DNA of 64,000 nt from CAMDPA01 sp965223035 (lineage in GTDB: Bacteria; Pseudomonadota; Alphaproteobacteria; Rhizobiales; Hyphomicrobiaceae): the NCBI GenBank assembly GCA_965223035.1, contig OZ244980.1, forward strand, positions 4,960,001 through 5,024,000. Direction: 5' to 3'. Every line of letters begins with the position of its first letter. Position 1 is the first letter of the stretch. This document shows positions 17,530 through 26,135 of the stretch, in pieces. Under the pieces are notes generated by a model. It was given only the letters and a program-made list of their open reading frames with translations. It had not been told where the DNA came from and made no database searches. The translations under genes were made by a program, and so were the position numbers.

Positions 17530-18522
17530 ATGGTAACGCTCAGCGGCTTTGGAATTTTTAGCCTGATTTTGATCGTGTTCGCGGTCTGGGTGGCTTGGTC
17601 TTGCGTTAAGATCATACCCCAGGGTTTCAATTATACGGTGGAGAACTTCGGTCGGTACGAGCGTACGTTGCAACCTGGCTTGCATCTGCTCACGCCGGTC
17701 ATTCAGCGCATCGGACACCGCATCAACGTCAAGGAGCAGGTGCTCGATATTCCGACCCAGGATGTGATCACCCGTGATAATGCGATGGTGGCGGCGGACG
17801 GCGTCACCTTCTACCAGGTGCTGAACGCGGCAAAGGCCGCCTATGAAGTTGAGCATCTGGAAAACTCGATTGTCAATCTGGTCATGACCAACATTAGAAC
17901 CGTGATGGGCTCGATGGACCTGGATGAGTTGCTGTCCAACCGCGACACCATCAACGCCCAGCTTTTGACCGTGGTCGACAACGCCACCGAGGCATGGGGG
18001 GTCAAGGTCACACGGATCGAGATCAAGGATATCAATCCGCCGCGCGACTTGGTCGATAGCATGGCCCGCCAGATGAAGGCCGAGCGCGAAAAACGCGCGC
18101 AAATCCTTGAATCGGAAGGCGAGCGCCAGGCCGCCATTCTGAAAGCGGAAGGCGAGAAGCAGGCGGTGGTCTTGGAGGCCGAGGGCCGCAGAGAGGCGGC
18201 CTATCGCGACGCCGAAGCGCGCGAGCGGCAAGCTGAGGCGGAGGCCACCGCGACGCGCCTGGTGTCCGAAGCGATCGCCCAAGGCAACGCCCAAGCCATC
18301 AACTATTTTGTCGCCAACAACTACGTTGCCGCTCTTCAGGAACTGGCCAAGGCGCCCAACCAGAAAGTCATCATGATGCCATTGGAAGCGACCGCGGTGA
18401 TCGGATCGCTGGCCGGCTTGGCGCAGATTACCGGCGAAGCCTTCGGCAGCGCCGACGGCGCTGGCGGCAACGGCGCAACCCCACGTCGCGGTGCACCGTC
18501 AGGCAGCGTGCCGCGAGTCTAA
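17530..18522 (+). CDS. SPFH/band 7 (stomatin, QmcA-like) membrane protein
   Basis: The 330-residue protein has one N-terminal transmembrane segment (residues about 5-25), then the band 7 domain: KIIPQGFNYTVENFGRYERT, QPGLHLLTPVIQRIG, RINVKEQVLDIPTQDVITRDNA, and VDNATEAWGVKVTRIEIKDI. A long charged coiled coil follows (AEREKRAQILESEGERQAAI, then repeated KAEGEKQ). SPFH proteins oligomerise into membrane cages or rafts and often bind FtsH or NfeD. The partner NfeD gene lies downstream on the same strand, but a 475-bp stretch with a six-copy 45-bp repeat separates the two. The start ATG 17530 places the TM segment correctly. Confidence 0.93.
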   Translation: MVTLSGFGIFSLILIVFAVWVAWSCVKIIPQGFNYTVENFGRYERTLQPGLHLLTPVIQRIGHRINVKEQVLDIPTQDVITRDNAMVAADGVTFYQVLNAAKAAYEVEHLENSIVNLVMTNIRTVMGSMDLDELLSNRDTINAQLLTVVDNATEAWGVKVTRIEIKDINPPRDLVDSMARQMKAEREKRAQILESEGERQAAILKAEGEKQAVVLEAEGRREAAYRDAEARERQAEAEATATRLVSEAIAQGNAQAINYFVANNYVAALQELAKAPNQKVIMMPLEATAVIGSLAGLAQITGEAFGSADGAGGNGATPRRGAPSGSVPRV

Positions 18523-18523
18523 T

Positions 18524-18544
18524 TCATCCGCCTTAGACGGATGA
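18524..18544. terminator. Hairpin directly after the SPFH gene
   Basis: A perfect 7-bp inverted repeat TCATCCG...CGGATGA with a 7-base loop begins two bases after the stop codon. There is no T tract, so intrinsic termination is uncertain. The sequence also resembles the TCCGCCTNAGGCGGA palindrome that ends family B repeats. Confidence 0.35.
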
Positions 18545-18547
18545 GCA

Positions 18548-18800
18548 GCGTCCTCAAGCAGCCGCTAGGCGGTAGGACAAGCAAAGCGTCCTCAAGCAGC
18601 CGATAGGCGATAGGACAGGTAACAGGCAAAGCGTCCTCAAGCAGCCGGTAGGCGATAGGACAGGTAACAGGCAAAGCGTCCTCAAGCAGCCGGTAGGCGA
18701 TAGGACAGGTAACAGGCAAAGCGTCCTCAAGCAGCCGGTAGGCGATAGGACAGGTAACAGGCAAAGCGTCCTCAAGCAGCCGGTAGGCGATAGGACAAAT
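18548..18800. repeat. 45-bp tandem repeat, 6 copies
   Basis: The unit starts GCGTCCTCAAGCAGCCGGTA and ends GGTAACAGGCAAA. Copies begin at 18548 (38 bp, diverged), 18586, 18631, 18676, 18721 and 18766; the interior ones are essentially identical. There are no unique spacers, so it is not a CRISPR. Confidence 0.95.
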
Positions 18801-18997
18801 AAAATGCCGACCCACTCCACCGCCCGGCCGCCCACTCAAGCGGGCCAGGGGGTGGCCGAGCGAGGAAGCGGAATGGGGCCAGCCAACTCTGACACGCTAT
18901 GGGCGCGCCCACGCGACATACTATTGACAGGGGGCGGAAGATTTGTCCCCTGTGGCAGCCGACACCATTGTCCCATGGCGCTGTGGGAGAACACGAC

Positions 18998-19450
18998 ATG
19001 CAGCCATTGATCGACTTTCTATGGAACCTCGGCGGTTGGAACTGGTTCATATTGGCCGTCATACTGGTGCTGTTGGAGACGGTGGTTCCCGGCATTCATT
19101 TCATGTGGTTCGGGGTCGCAGCCGTCCTGATGGGCGCCCTGACGTTGGCGCTGCCGATGGCCATCGAGATTCAGTTGACGATCTACGCCGTTTTGGCCGT
19201 CAGCATCATCCTGTTCGCGCGCCGGTTTCTCGCGCCACAATCCAAGCTGACAGACGTTCCCCATTTGAATGTCCGTGGTCATCAATATGTCGGGCGGACG
19301 GTCACCGTTGAGCAAGCGATCACATCGGGCCGTGGCCGGGTTCGGGTCGGTGACACGCTATGGACCGCGGAGGGTCCAGACACGCCGAGTGGAGCACGTG
19401 TCAAAGTCACCGACGTAAAGGGGACGGTGCTGGTGGTGAGCGCGGAATGA
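18998..19450 (+). CDS. NfeD-like membrane protein
   Basis: The 150-residue protein has an N-terminal membrane domain with three to four hydrophobic segments (WFILAVILVLLETVVPGIHF, WFGVAAVLMGALTLALPMAI, TIYAVLAVSIILFARR) and a C-terminal OB-fold domain (YVGRTVTVEQAITSGRGRVRVGDTLWTAEG...GARVKVTDVKGTVLVV). It is the short, clan 2-type NfeD that partners QmcA-like SPFH proteins. I chose the ATG at 18998, preceded by GGGAGA at 8-10 bases; the longer frame from 18899 lies in repeat-derived sequence. The protein is predicted in the inner membrane with the OB domain cytoplasmic. Confidence 0.9.
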   Translation: MQPLIDFLWNLGGWNWFILAVILVLLETVVPGIHFMWFGVAAVLMGALTLALPMAIEIQLTIYAVLAVSIILFARRFLAPQSKLTDVPHLNVRGHQYVGRTVTVEQAITSGRGRVRVGDTLWTAEGPDTPSGARVKVTDVKGTVLVVSAE

Positions 19451-19558
19451 AGGCGCGCTGCGCAGCGTTGTCGCTTCGCACAGCAGCTCACGATCTTGGT
19501 CGATCGCGCAACGATCAGCACCAAATCAAGATCGGCGCGGTTGCGAGGGCCCGCACGA

Positions 19559-19622
19559 CTAGATCATCTTTGCGCCTTAAATCGGGATCGTTCCGATTCC
19601 GATTTAAGGCAGGTTGCTCTAG
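19559..19622. repeat. CTAG-bounded palindromic repeat, family A, short chimera
   Basis: The left end (CTAGATCATCTTTGCGCCTT) belongs to module 1 and the right end (GGCAGGTTGCTCTAG) to module 2, so this 64-bp copy joins half of each hairpin. Confidence 0.75.
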
Positions 19623-19654
19623 AATCGCCTAGCCTCGCCGGTTCTTTTATCTAT

Positions 19655-19777
19655 AGCGTTTCAGTCTTAGCTGGAACCATCCCGCTCCCTCGCTCGGCCA
19701 TGAATCGGCATGAGGTTTTGGGTGGCCGCGCGGGGAGCGGGATGGTGCGGCCGATCCGCCTCAGGCGGACATGAGCT
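19655..19777. repeat. Palindromic intergenic repeat, family B
   Basis: The copy contains TTAGCTGGAACCATCCCGCT, GGTGGCCG, GAGCGGGATGG and the terminal palindrome TCCGCCTCAGGCGGA at 19755-19769. Similar sequences recur at several intergenic sites in the window. Confidence 0.55.
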
Positions 19778-19811
19778 AACGTCCTGGCCGCCGAATCCGA
19801 TCAAACTGGCG

Positions 19812-20714
19812 CTAATTGAGCCACTCGTAAAGATAGACGACCTTGTCCATTTCCTTCAGCAGTTTGATGTTCGTCTGCGCAACCAGCTCTGCTTGGGCGC
19901 GCGTGGGCTTGGCGCCGGCGGCGACTGTCTTCAATGGCCCCCGCATGCGGCTGTAGACATCAAACACGCGGTCTAGTTGATCCTTGATGGCGCCCGGTGG
20001 CGCCGGCAAGCCGAATTCCGCCGAGCCGTCGTGCAATGCCTTGTGCGACTTTTCAAACAGCGCAATTGTTCCGGCAAGGCGTTTGAGGCTAATGTCGCGT
20101 TGATAGGATTTGTAGACCAGGCAGAACTCCTTGCTCATTTTCTGAGATAGCATGCGCTGCCGGTCCGACACATAAAGTGCCCGCGCGACCTTCTCGCTCA
20201 GCTTAAGGTTACGCGCATAATGCTTTTCCACGAGGGCGACGGTGCGACCGATTTCGGCCATCAACGGCAATGTGAGTTGGTAGATTTTGTATAGGCCTTC
20301 ATTGCCCGACTCAAATCCGAGCGTCCAGGAGCTGACGGCCGCCTGATAGGGGACCCACAGTCGGCTTTCCCGCCGCAGCTCTTCAATCAGGTCCGCGTGC
20401 GATTCTGGCAGCAGACCCTGTGATTTACTGCCGTCTCGCAGATTTTTCATCGTTCTTTCAAACAGCCATCGGGCTTGGCTGATCGCCCGCTTGCTGCGCT
20501 CTTTGTCGACACCGATGGCGAAAAAGCAGATTGACTTGGAAATCTTCTTGATCAGCATGCGCTGTCGGCCGGCTAGGTTGATCCGACGTTTCGCATCTTC
20601 ATGCGCCGAGATCGTCTTGGTCGGCGCAGTTTTGTTCTGAGCCAGGGCGACGGTTTCGACGCCGGACAGCAAAGCGACAGCCACCCATACTCCGATCGGA
20701 ATCGGCAAACTCAT
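19812..20714 (-). CDS. Periplasmic protein with two PilJ/NarX-type sensor domains
   Basis: The 300-residue protein starts MSLPIPIGVWVAVALLSGVE, a signal peptide ending near ALAQ. It then carries two type IV pili methyl-accepting-chemotaxis N-terminal (PilJ/NarX-like) helical modules, marked by INLAGRQRMLIKKISK and LYVSDRQRMLSQKMSKEF. No transmitter domain (HAMP, kinase or MCP) follows, so it is a stand-alone periplasmic ligand-binding protein. In NarX and PilJ this P-box-like helix binds a small ligand (nitrate/nitrite in NarX). I chose the ATG at 20714, preceded by AGGGGG at about 7 bases. Upstream on the same strand is a PstS-OmpA fusion protein, suggesting a joint envelope function. Confidence 0.82.
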   Translation of the reverse strand: MSLPIPIGVWVAVALLSGVETVALAQNKTAPTKTISAHEDAKRRINLAGRQRMLIKKISKSICFFAIGVDKERSKRAISQARWLFERTMKNLRDGSKSQGLLPESHADLIEELRRESRLWVPYQAAVSSWTLGFESGNEGLYKIYQLTLPLMAEIGRTVALVEKHYARNLKLSEKVARALYVSDRQRMLSQKMSKEFCLVYKSYQRDISLKRLAGTIALFEKSHKALHDGSAEFGLPAPPGAIKDQLDRVFDVYSRMRGPLKTVAAGAKPTRAQAELVAQTNIKLLKEMDKVVYLYEWLN

Positions 20715-20931
20715 GTCATGACCCCCTTGACCCGAGGCGCCGACCATAGACTGGCCCGCGACGAATTGTTCCCAAGCTGCCTGTTAACGGCATCGATCCA
20801 TCCGCCGCCGTCCGAGGTTTGCCTCGGCGACATCACGCTGCTACGGGAAGGGCTGGGTCGATTTGCAATGCGATGCTGGCAGAACCCGAAAACCTAGCGC
20901 CCGTGGATCGCCACGAGGGGTCTTTGCAAAA

Positions 20932-22521
20932 TCATTGCAGCCAAACCTCCACCCGGCGGTTTCGCTGACGCCCGGTCAGCGAGTCGTTGCACGCCACCGG
21001 TAGCAGCGGCCCGTAACCACGCGCGAAAACGGCATTTTTCATGTTTTCATCCTGGACAGCCGCCAACAGCTGGTTTCTGACCGATTGCGCTCGCGCGATC
21101 GATAACGCATGATTGGCGGCAAAACTTCCGACCGCGTCTGAAAATCCGACCAGGAGAAGCTTGTTGGAAAGGTCGTTAAGGCGCATGTATCTGAGAAAGT
21201 CGGCAAGCACGCGGAGATCTTGACTGGCGCGGCCGTCGATCTGTGATGAACCGGTACGGAAGCGGAACGTCAGCGATAGTCTGGCGCTGTTTCTCAGCTC
21301 CCGCGCCAAACTATTCAACGCCGGTGCTGCCTTCACCGGAAGCTCACTGGTGGTGACGTTGACGAGGCGGGTGATTTGCGCCGTCTTTGGCAGTATGCCG
21401 ACGTCACGGTCGACATAACCGGCGGTCTTCACCACCTTCTGCGCTTCGTCGGAGACGGCAAACTTGAGAAACTTTTCCGCGAAGGATCCGCTCGGTATAC
21501 GCGCCGAATAAAGCACCAACTGGCGCGACAAGGGGTACTCCTTGGTCTTGAGGCTGAACAGATCCGGCTGATACAGCAGACCGCAATGATTGGTGATCGC
21601 CACCGGCCTCAACTCGCCCTTGTCCTTGAAGAGAAGGAGGCCGATTCCATCGGCGTCGCCGGCGGTCGCTTTCGCTGCCCCTTGCGTCGCATGCTGCACG
21701 CTGGCAGCTGCCCGCAACCCCCTGGGCGCCAGCACCATTGACTGGAAGGCCATGAACGATGCCGACTTCGGCCCTTCCGTATAGATATTGATTTTCCCAC
21801 CCTTACCGCCGACCTCCCGCCATTGCGTGATCTGTCCCGCGAAGATGCGGGCGATCTTGTCCAGTGATAGCATCGTCACCGGGTTGTTGTTCGATACGGC
21901 AAGGATGATGCCGTCGGCAGCCAAGATGTGTTGGTGTTCAGGGCCGCGCATGTCATCCAGGCCCGCCGCCTCGAGCAGCTCCGCTTCAGCAGCCGAGATT
22001 TCCCGCGACATCAGTCCGATCAAGCCCTTGCCCTTGGCAAGACCGATCGGCACGGCGTTGCCCCCCGACGACATCAGCTTGATCGTCGACAGCTGCTCGC
22101 CGCTGGCGTTGAAAACCTTTATCAATTGCTCGTCGGCGCCATTGCCTCGCGCCTTCTCGACGCGTCCGCCCAACGCCTGAGCATGGGCACGGATCAACGC
22201 CGGCATCAGCTCGCGTCCGAGCGCCGGCGATCCGAACAGACCCAGCGTGTCTCCCCCCGGTGCCGGACAGCTGCCGCGAATGCACGTAAAATTGGCCGCC
22301 GACAGATTCAGCCTGCCGAGCAGATCGCTGATAACGGTGTAGGTGCCGCCGTTGAACCGCAGGAGCGAACCGGAAATTGTGACCGTTCCATCTTTCGATC
22401 GCAAGGTAACAGGCTTCGCTAGAAGCGGCAGCACGCCAAGCAGGCTGAACGTAAACGCCAGCCCAAACAACATGATCCATCGGTACCATGGCGCCGAGGG
22501 GCTACCCATCAATCTAAACAT
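20932..22521 (-). CDS. PstS-like substrate-binding domain fused to OmpA domain
   Basis: The 529-residue protein has an N-terminal hydrophobic segment (FGLAFTFSLLGVLPLLAK), then a phosphate-type periplasmic binding domain (ISDLLGRLNLSAANFTCIRG to about residue 370, including SREISAAEAE and IARIFAGQITQW, which are PstS-family features). The C-terminus is an OmpA/MotB peptidoglycan-binding domain (LTFRFRTGSSQIDGRASQDL, then NHALSIARAQSVRNQL and GPLLPVACNDSLTGRQRNRRVEVWL). Such proteins bind a ligand in the periplasm while anchored to peptidoglycan. The ligand is inferred to be phosphate or another oxyanion. No ABC transporter genes are adjacent. Confidence 0.88.
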   Translation of the reverse strand: MFRLMGSPSAPWYRWIMLFGLAFTFSLLGVLPLLAKPVTLRSKDGTVTISGSLLRFNGGTYTVISDLLGRLNLSAANFTCIRGSCPAPGGDTLGLFGSPALGRELMPALIRAHAQALGGRVEKARGNGADEQLIKVFNASGEQLSTIKLMSSGGNAVPIGLAKGKGLIGLMSREISAAEAELLEAAGLDDMRGPEHQHILAADGIILAVSNNNPVTMLSLDKIARIFAGQITQWREVGGKGGKINIYTEGPKSASFMAFQSMVLAPRGLRAAASVQHATQGAAKATAGDADGIGLLLFKDKGELRPVAITNHCGLLYQPDLFSLKTKEYPLSRQLVLYSARIPSGSFAEKFLKFAVSDEAQKVVKTAGYVDRDVGILPKTAQITRLVNVTTSELPVKAAPALNSLARELRNSARLSLTFRFRTGSSQIDGRASQDLRVLADFLRYMRLNDLSNKLLLVGFSDAVGSFAANHALSIARAQSVRNQLLAAVQDENMKNAVFARGYGPLLPVACNDSLTGRQRNRRVEVWLQ

Positions 22522-23366
22522 GAGATGTTACTCGACCTCTCGAGCTTGTGATCTCTCCCGAGTTTGTGATGTCTCCCGAGCTGGTGATGTTGGCTGCGCA
22601 GTGGACCCCCGGCCAGCCGTAACAACGACTGACAGTCGGGGATCGGGGAACGCCTCCTGCCCGGGTCTTACCTGATCAGCGGCACACACTGGTGAGGTCC
22701 AAGAGTCCCGACGGCAGGTAGGTTAGAATTTAGGTGTTTACCGTATACGCAGGCCTGTAAAAGTATCAGTTTGCAAAACTCTTTGTACGGAAAATATGTT
22801 TATCAATTTTACCCCGTTCGGTCAACCGCTGACGGCGCGGCGCATCGCGGCAATCAAAGCGCATACGGATATGCCGTGAATGGCGCGAGGCGTCGAGCTG
22901 TCGCCGCACCAAGCGGTGCACCGGGTAACGCAGTTTGACGACCACCAAGCATTGGACGTGTACTGACCATCGTGGCCGCACCCGCGGCCAAGCCGGCTTC
23001 GATCACCGGCGGAGAACGCCGACCGCGCCCAACACCATCGCTCGGTCGGACGCAACGCGCCAGGCCGGGCCGTCAGGCGGCAAAACTCAACGAAACGGAA
23101 AGCCCACAAGCATCAAAACAACGCCACAAGCGCGCTCGGTCATCGCGCGCATGGGTTATCGCGGTTCAGAGTGTGCTGGAAACCATCCCGCTCCGGAGCC
23201 GGCACGGCTGATCCGCCACGGGCGGAGTTGATCTAGAGCATCCTGCTTTTCATCGGACTGGGTGCGCTTCCGATGAAAAGCAGAACGTTGCTCGACACTT
23301 TAACAGCGATCATCTTTGTGCCTTAAATGGGAACCGGTTTTGCGGTTCTAATTTGACCCACGGGAT
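22522..23366. other. 845-bp gene-poor stretch
   Basis: This region holds an 18-bp tandem repeat (about 22537-22590), an AT-rich patch at 22725-22815 and the family A repeat at 23233-23370. A family B fragment (GCTGGAAACCATCCCGCTCC) lies near 23168. Open frames of up to 98 residues exist but match nothing I recognise, so none is called. Confidence 0.5.
22537..22590. repeat. 18-bp tandem repeat, 3 diverged copies
   Basis: The unit is approximately CTCCCGAGTTTGTGATGT, directly upstream of the PstS-OmpA gene start. The three copies differ at a few positions. Confidence 0.8.
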
Positions 23367-23370
23367 CTAG
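23233..23370. repeat. CTAG-bounded palindromic repeat, family A, diverged long copy
   Basis: It begins CTAGAGCATCCTGCTTTTCA and ends TTTGACCCACGGGATCTAG. Both modules are present but diverged. Its terminal CTAG includes the TAG stop codon of the acyltransferase gene (23367-23369). Confidence 0.7.
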
Positions 23371-23939
23371 TCTGTTTTGGGTGCGGGAACCAATCGGGCT
23401 TCGCGCTTGCCATCTTTAATTGTCAGCACACGAAAATCGCGATCGGGAAAAACCTTTGCTTTGATATCCTGCACGATGGCGTGGCCGCCGCCGAACGGTG
23501 CGATCACCTCGGTTAACCAAGCGCGATCGCCGGACGTCCAGTCCTGGGGTTGCAGCCGCGAATTGCCGGAGAGCAATCGATCCTCAACCTCTTGGGATGC
23601 AAAGGCCCAAAACGCCACCCCGACAGGCCGCTGGCTGGCGCGTTGACCAGGTAGCTCCTGGTAGAACATCCGGAACTGTTTGTTCATCAACGGCGTCATC
23701 ATCAGCCATTCCAAATCAGAAATGAACATTTGCCGGTGCGCCGTGGACTGGCCCATCAGCCAAACGATTTCGCCGAGAACCTTCGAGAAGGCCGCAACGC
23801 CGGCATCCGGATCCAATCCCATTGAGGTGGCCTTGACGTGAGACGGCGGTTTACCGGCGGTGGCCGGATCCGGCTCGGGCATCACAGCCTGCGTGGACGG
23901 GTCGATTGTGCCGATGGCGTTGGTTGGATCGGTGGTCAT
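23367..23939 (-). CDS. HlyC-like toxin-activating lysine acyltransferase, orphan
   Basis: The 190-residue protein resembles HlyC, which transfers fatty acyl groups from acyl-ACP to internal lysines of RTX protoxins. After an N-terminal Pro-rich extension of about 45 residues, the core reads LGEIVWLMGQSTAHRQMFIS (catalytic His at residue 68) and DWTSGDRAWLTEVIAPFG (catalytic Asp in SGD, residue 138). The His-Asp spacing of 70 matches H23/D92 of HlyC. The C-terminal FPDRDFRVLTIKDGK also fits. No RTX toxin, HlyB/HlyD exporter or acyl carrier protein is visible in the window, so the substrate is unknown. The stop codon TAG is inside a family A repeat, so the last residues may have been set by that insertion. 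Confidence 0.85.
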   Translation of the reverse strand: MTTDPTNAIGTIDPSTQAVMPEPDPATAGKPPSHVKATSMGLDPDAGVAAFSKVLGEIVWLMGQSTAHRQMFISDLEWLMMTPLMNKQFRMFYQELPGQRASQRPVGVAFWAFASQEVEDRLLSGNSRLQPQDWTSGDRAWLTEVIAPFGGGHAIVQDIKAKVFPDRDFRVLTIKDGKREARLVPAPKTD

Positions 23940-24872
23940 GGCCGCACCTTCTATAAATTATTTGGCCGCAAAGCGTATAGCAGCTGCTGTCGACAAAGTC
24001 TGAACATCCTAACTGGCGCCAGAGTGGCGCAACGACACGGTGGTGCTGGTCAACAATGCGCCGATTATGTCCTGTGGGAGACATATCCACCATTTTCGGG
24101 GGCTCGACCCTCAGTTTCCGCGTCGGCGCCACACCCGCCGCTAGCGCCAATCGGCGATCACCCGGGGTTCGGCACTGGGTCTCGCCACCGTCACGCACCT
24201 GTCGCTGTTTTGAAAGTGGCACGCGCTGGCCATTCAAAGCTGGCCATTCGGATTTGCATGAGCCAGCGCCATCGAAGCGCCCAACGCACACCACGCGCAC
24301 AAAATCAGGCGATGCGAGCTCAGTTTAAGAAGAATCGCTGCCGCCGCACCAGGCCGCGACCGACAGGATTCCGCGGCTTGAAAACGGATGACGCGACCGC
24401 CCATGGGGCGATGAGACCGCCGCGCACGCCGCAGCGTTAAGGACATCCTGGCGCTGGCTGATGGGTCTATCGACGTCGGCGGATGCCTTAATCGACATCT
24501 TTTGACGTTTTCCACAATCCAGCGGCCCCGCTTTTGCTACGAATTGGAATAAGCGGCGTTAGCCGGCAATTTTTTGACCAATTTGCACTAAGGACCCGAA
24601 TTCTTACGGTCAAAAGGGCAACTTCACGCGTTTGCAATTTGCGCCCATTTTGCCGTTCGTCAAAAAAACTGTAGCGGTTAAAGCACAATTCTGAGCGCAA
24701 TTCATTTGCGTGTCTTTGCTGCACTAGACCGTCCAGCTGGCAGCGGCTAATTGAGATCCGACCGTGATGATCTTCTGTCGAGCGTTCGTTCAGTCAGTTT
24801 TTTTCGTTGCTCATCCCGTCTTTACGAATGTCGGGCTGTAGCGTGGGGTGAAGTGAAGTGGAGTCTCAATCA
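23940..24872. other. 933-bp gene-free stretch upstream of the OMP gene
   Basis: No coding region is supported on either strand. From about 24480 the sequence is more AT-rich, with runs such as CAATTTTTTGACC and TCAAAAAAACTG, suggesting a long regulatory leader for the outer-membrane protein gene at 24873. A small RNA is possible, but nothing in the sequence proves it. Confidence 0.45.
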
Positions 24873-25820
24873 ATGCAAAAGTTGACCAAATCAGTCGTAG
24901 TCGCAGCTGGTGCAACCTGCATGGGCGTATCCTCTGCACTGGCCGACGGCATCTATCAGCCGCCCGGCCTCAAAGACCCGATCCCACCTCCCATCGTCGA
25001 AACCTGGACCGGCGCATACTTTGGGCTCGGCATCGGCGTTGGTTTTATGGATCCCAATATGACGGCGCATGGCAGCCGGCAGGGCGACATTGGAAATTGC
25101 GCAGCTCCTGGCAACTGCTCAACCTTTACGCCGCAGGTTGGATTGCGGCGATCTCAGAATGGTAGTATCGACGGACTTGGCGATGCCGGTGGGCTCGGCA
25201 CCATCCAACTCGGTTATGACTTTCAAATGAGCAATGCCTTCGTGGGCGGCCTGTTTGTCGACGTCGATTGGAATGCGGATTACAAATCCAAATTCAGCAA
25301 CTCAAGCAACGGCAGCCTCACCTTCGGGGGAGGCGTGCTGAATGCCCCGATTTCCAGTCATACGCTCACCGGTTCGGTAAAAAGCGACTACAGCTTCTCC
25401 GTCGGCGGTCGACTGGGCTTCTTGGCAACGCCGCGAACGCTGATCTACGGCTTGGCCGCTTACACGATGATGGATATCGATGCCACTGTGGCATACGCGG
25501 CCAATGATCCGTTGAATGGCATCGTTGCGGGAGTGAACCGTCCGACGTCTTTGTCGGCCAAGATGACAGATCAGCTGCACGGCATCACGATCGGCGGCGG
25601 CATAGAGACCAAGCTGGCACGGAATTGGTCGGCCAAGTTTGAGTACCGCTACACGAACTTTGACGACCAAAAGGCAAGCGCGGCGCTCAACAGGTTCAAC
25701 GAGTATGCGCCCGGCGGGGTTCCAGCAGGCCAGGCCCGCCGCATTCAAGATCAGCTGAATTCGTCGATGGACATGGAGACGCACTCGGTGCGGGCTGTGG
25801 TGAGCTACCGCTTCAATTAA
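24873..25820 (+). CDS. Omp31-like outer-membrane beta-barrel protein
   Basis: The 315-residue protein has a clear Sec signal (MQKLTKSVVVAAGATCMGVS, ending near ALADG). The barrel shows the Omp31/porin-family pattern of alpha-proteobacteria: WTGAYFGLGIGVGF near the mature N-terminus, GGLFVDVDWNADY, GGRLGFLATPRTLIYGLAAY, NWSAKFEYRYTNFDD and a C-terminal aromatic strand SVRAVVSYRFN ending in the aromatic-x pattern of outer-membrane proteins. I chose the ATG at 24873 because GGAG lies 9 bases upstream; a GTG at 24858 is in frame. It is an abundant-protein type and is preceded by a long AT-rich leader. Confidence 0.9.
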   Translation: MQKLTKSVVVAAGATCMGVSSALADGIYQPPGLKDPIPPPIVETWTGAYFGLGIGVGFMDPNMTAHGSRQGDIGNCAAPGNCSTFTPQVGLRRSQNGSIDGLGDAGGLGTIQLGYDFQMSNAFVGGLFVDVDWNADYKSKFSNSSNGSLTFGGGVLNAPISSHTLTGSVKSDYSFSVGGRLGFLATPRTLIYGLAAYTMMDIDATVAYAANDPLNGIVAGVNRPTSLSAKMTDQLHGITIGGGIETKLARNWSAKFEYRYTNFDDQKASAALNRFNEYAPGGVPAGQARRIQDQLNSSMDMETHSVRAVVSYRFN

Positions 25821-26131
25821 CGCGCATCGATCATCAATTCGCCTAACATCAGATCTGTAGGCGGGTCACCTCCGTGGCTCGCCTATAGCCGTCTGCGAAA
25901 TGCAAGCAAAGCACGTGGCCGGGACACCGACTGGAGAATGACCGAAAATTACGGATCATGTCCGCCTGAGGCGGACATGATCTAGATCATCGCGCCTTAA
26001 ATCGGAACCGCAACGCCGATTCCAATTGCGCCGGTTCCGATTTAAGGCGCAAAGATGATCGCTCTTAAAGTGGTGAGCAACTTTCTGCCTTTAATCGGGA
26101 TCGTTCCGATTCCGATCAAAGGCAGGTTGCT
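25821..26131. other. Repeat-containing gap between convergent genes
   Basis: The OMP gene and prfC converge here. The gap is mostly the family B palindrome (25956-25980) and the family A repeat (25982-26135), whose hairpins may serve as bidirectional terminators. Confidence 0.5.
25956..25980. repeat. Family B terminal palindrome next to a family A copy
   Basis: A perfect palindrome centred on TCCGCCTGAGGCGGA, extended on both sides by TCATG/CATGA, lies directly before CTAGATCATCGC. It links the ends of the two repeat families. Confidence 0.6.
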
Positions 26132-26135
26132 CTAG
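25982..26135. repeat. CTAG-bounded palindromic repeat, family A, full two-module copy
   Basis: Module 1 pairs GCGCCTTAAATCGGAACCG with CGGTTCCGATTTAAGGCGC; module 2 pairs CTGCCTTTAATCGG with CCGATCAAAGGCAG. Both outer ends are CTAG. The right CTAG provides the TAG stop codon of prfC (26132-26134). Confidence 0.85.

Larger units (their letters stand above)
18523..18997. other. Repeat-filled gap between stomatin and NfeD genes
   Basis: The gap holds the hairpin at 18524-18544, the 45-bp array at 18548-18800 and a family B-like piece at about 18838-18900 (GGTGGCCGAGCG, then GCGGAATGGGGCCAGCC). No gene is supported; the frames that cross the array simply translate the repeat. Confidence 0.6.
19451..19811. 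other. Gene-free stretch with two repeat elements
   Basis: The stretch holds a short family A repeat (19559-19622) and a family B repeat (about 19655-19777). It separates convergent genes, so no promoter is needed here. Confidence 0.6.

Noticed and set aside
18548..18800. Possible CRISPR array
   Set aside because: Units abut one another with no unique spacers and no cas genes are nearby; it is a plain tandem repeat.
18519..18839. Minus-strand frame of 106 residues with repeated TCPIAYRLLEDALP
   Set aside because: It is a translation of the 45-bp tandem repeat (45 is a multiple of three), has no RBS and no family match, so it is not a gene.
22935..23231. 98-residue plus-strand frame
   Set aside because: Composition is biased (Arg/Thr/Pro-rich), there is no RBS and no recognisable family.
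24480..24872. Small RNA or riboswitch in the OMP leader
   Set aside because: The AT-rich leader is suggestive, but I cannot fold or match it to a known class by eye.
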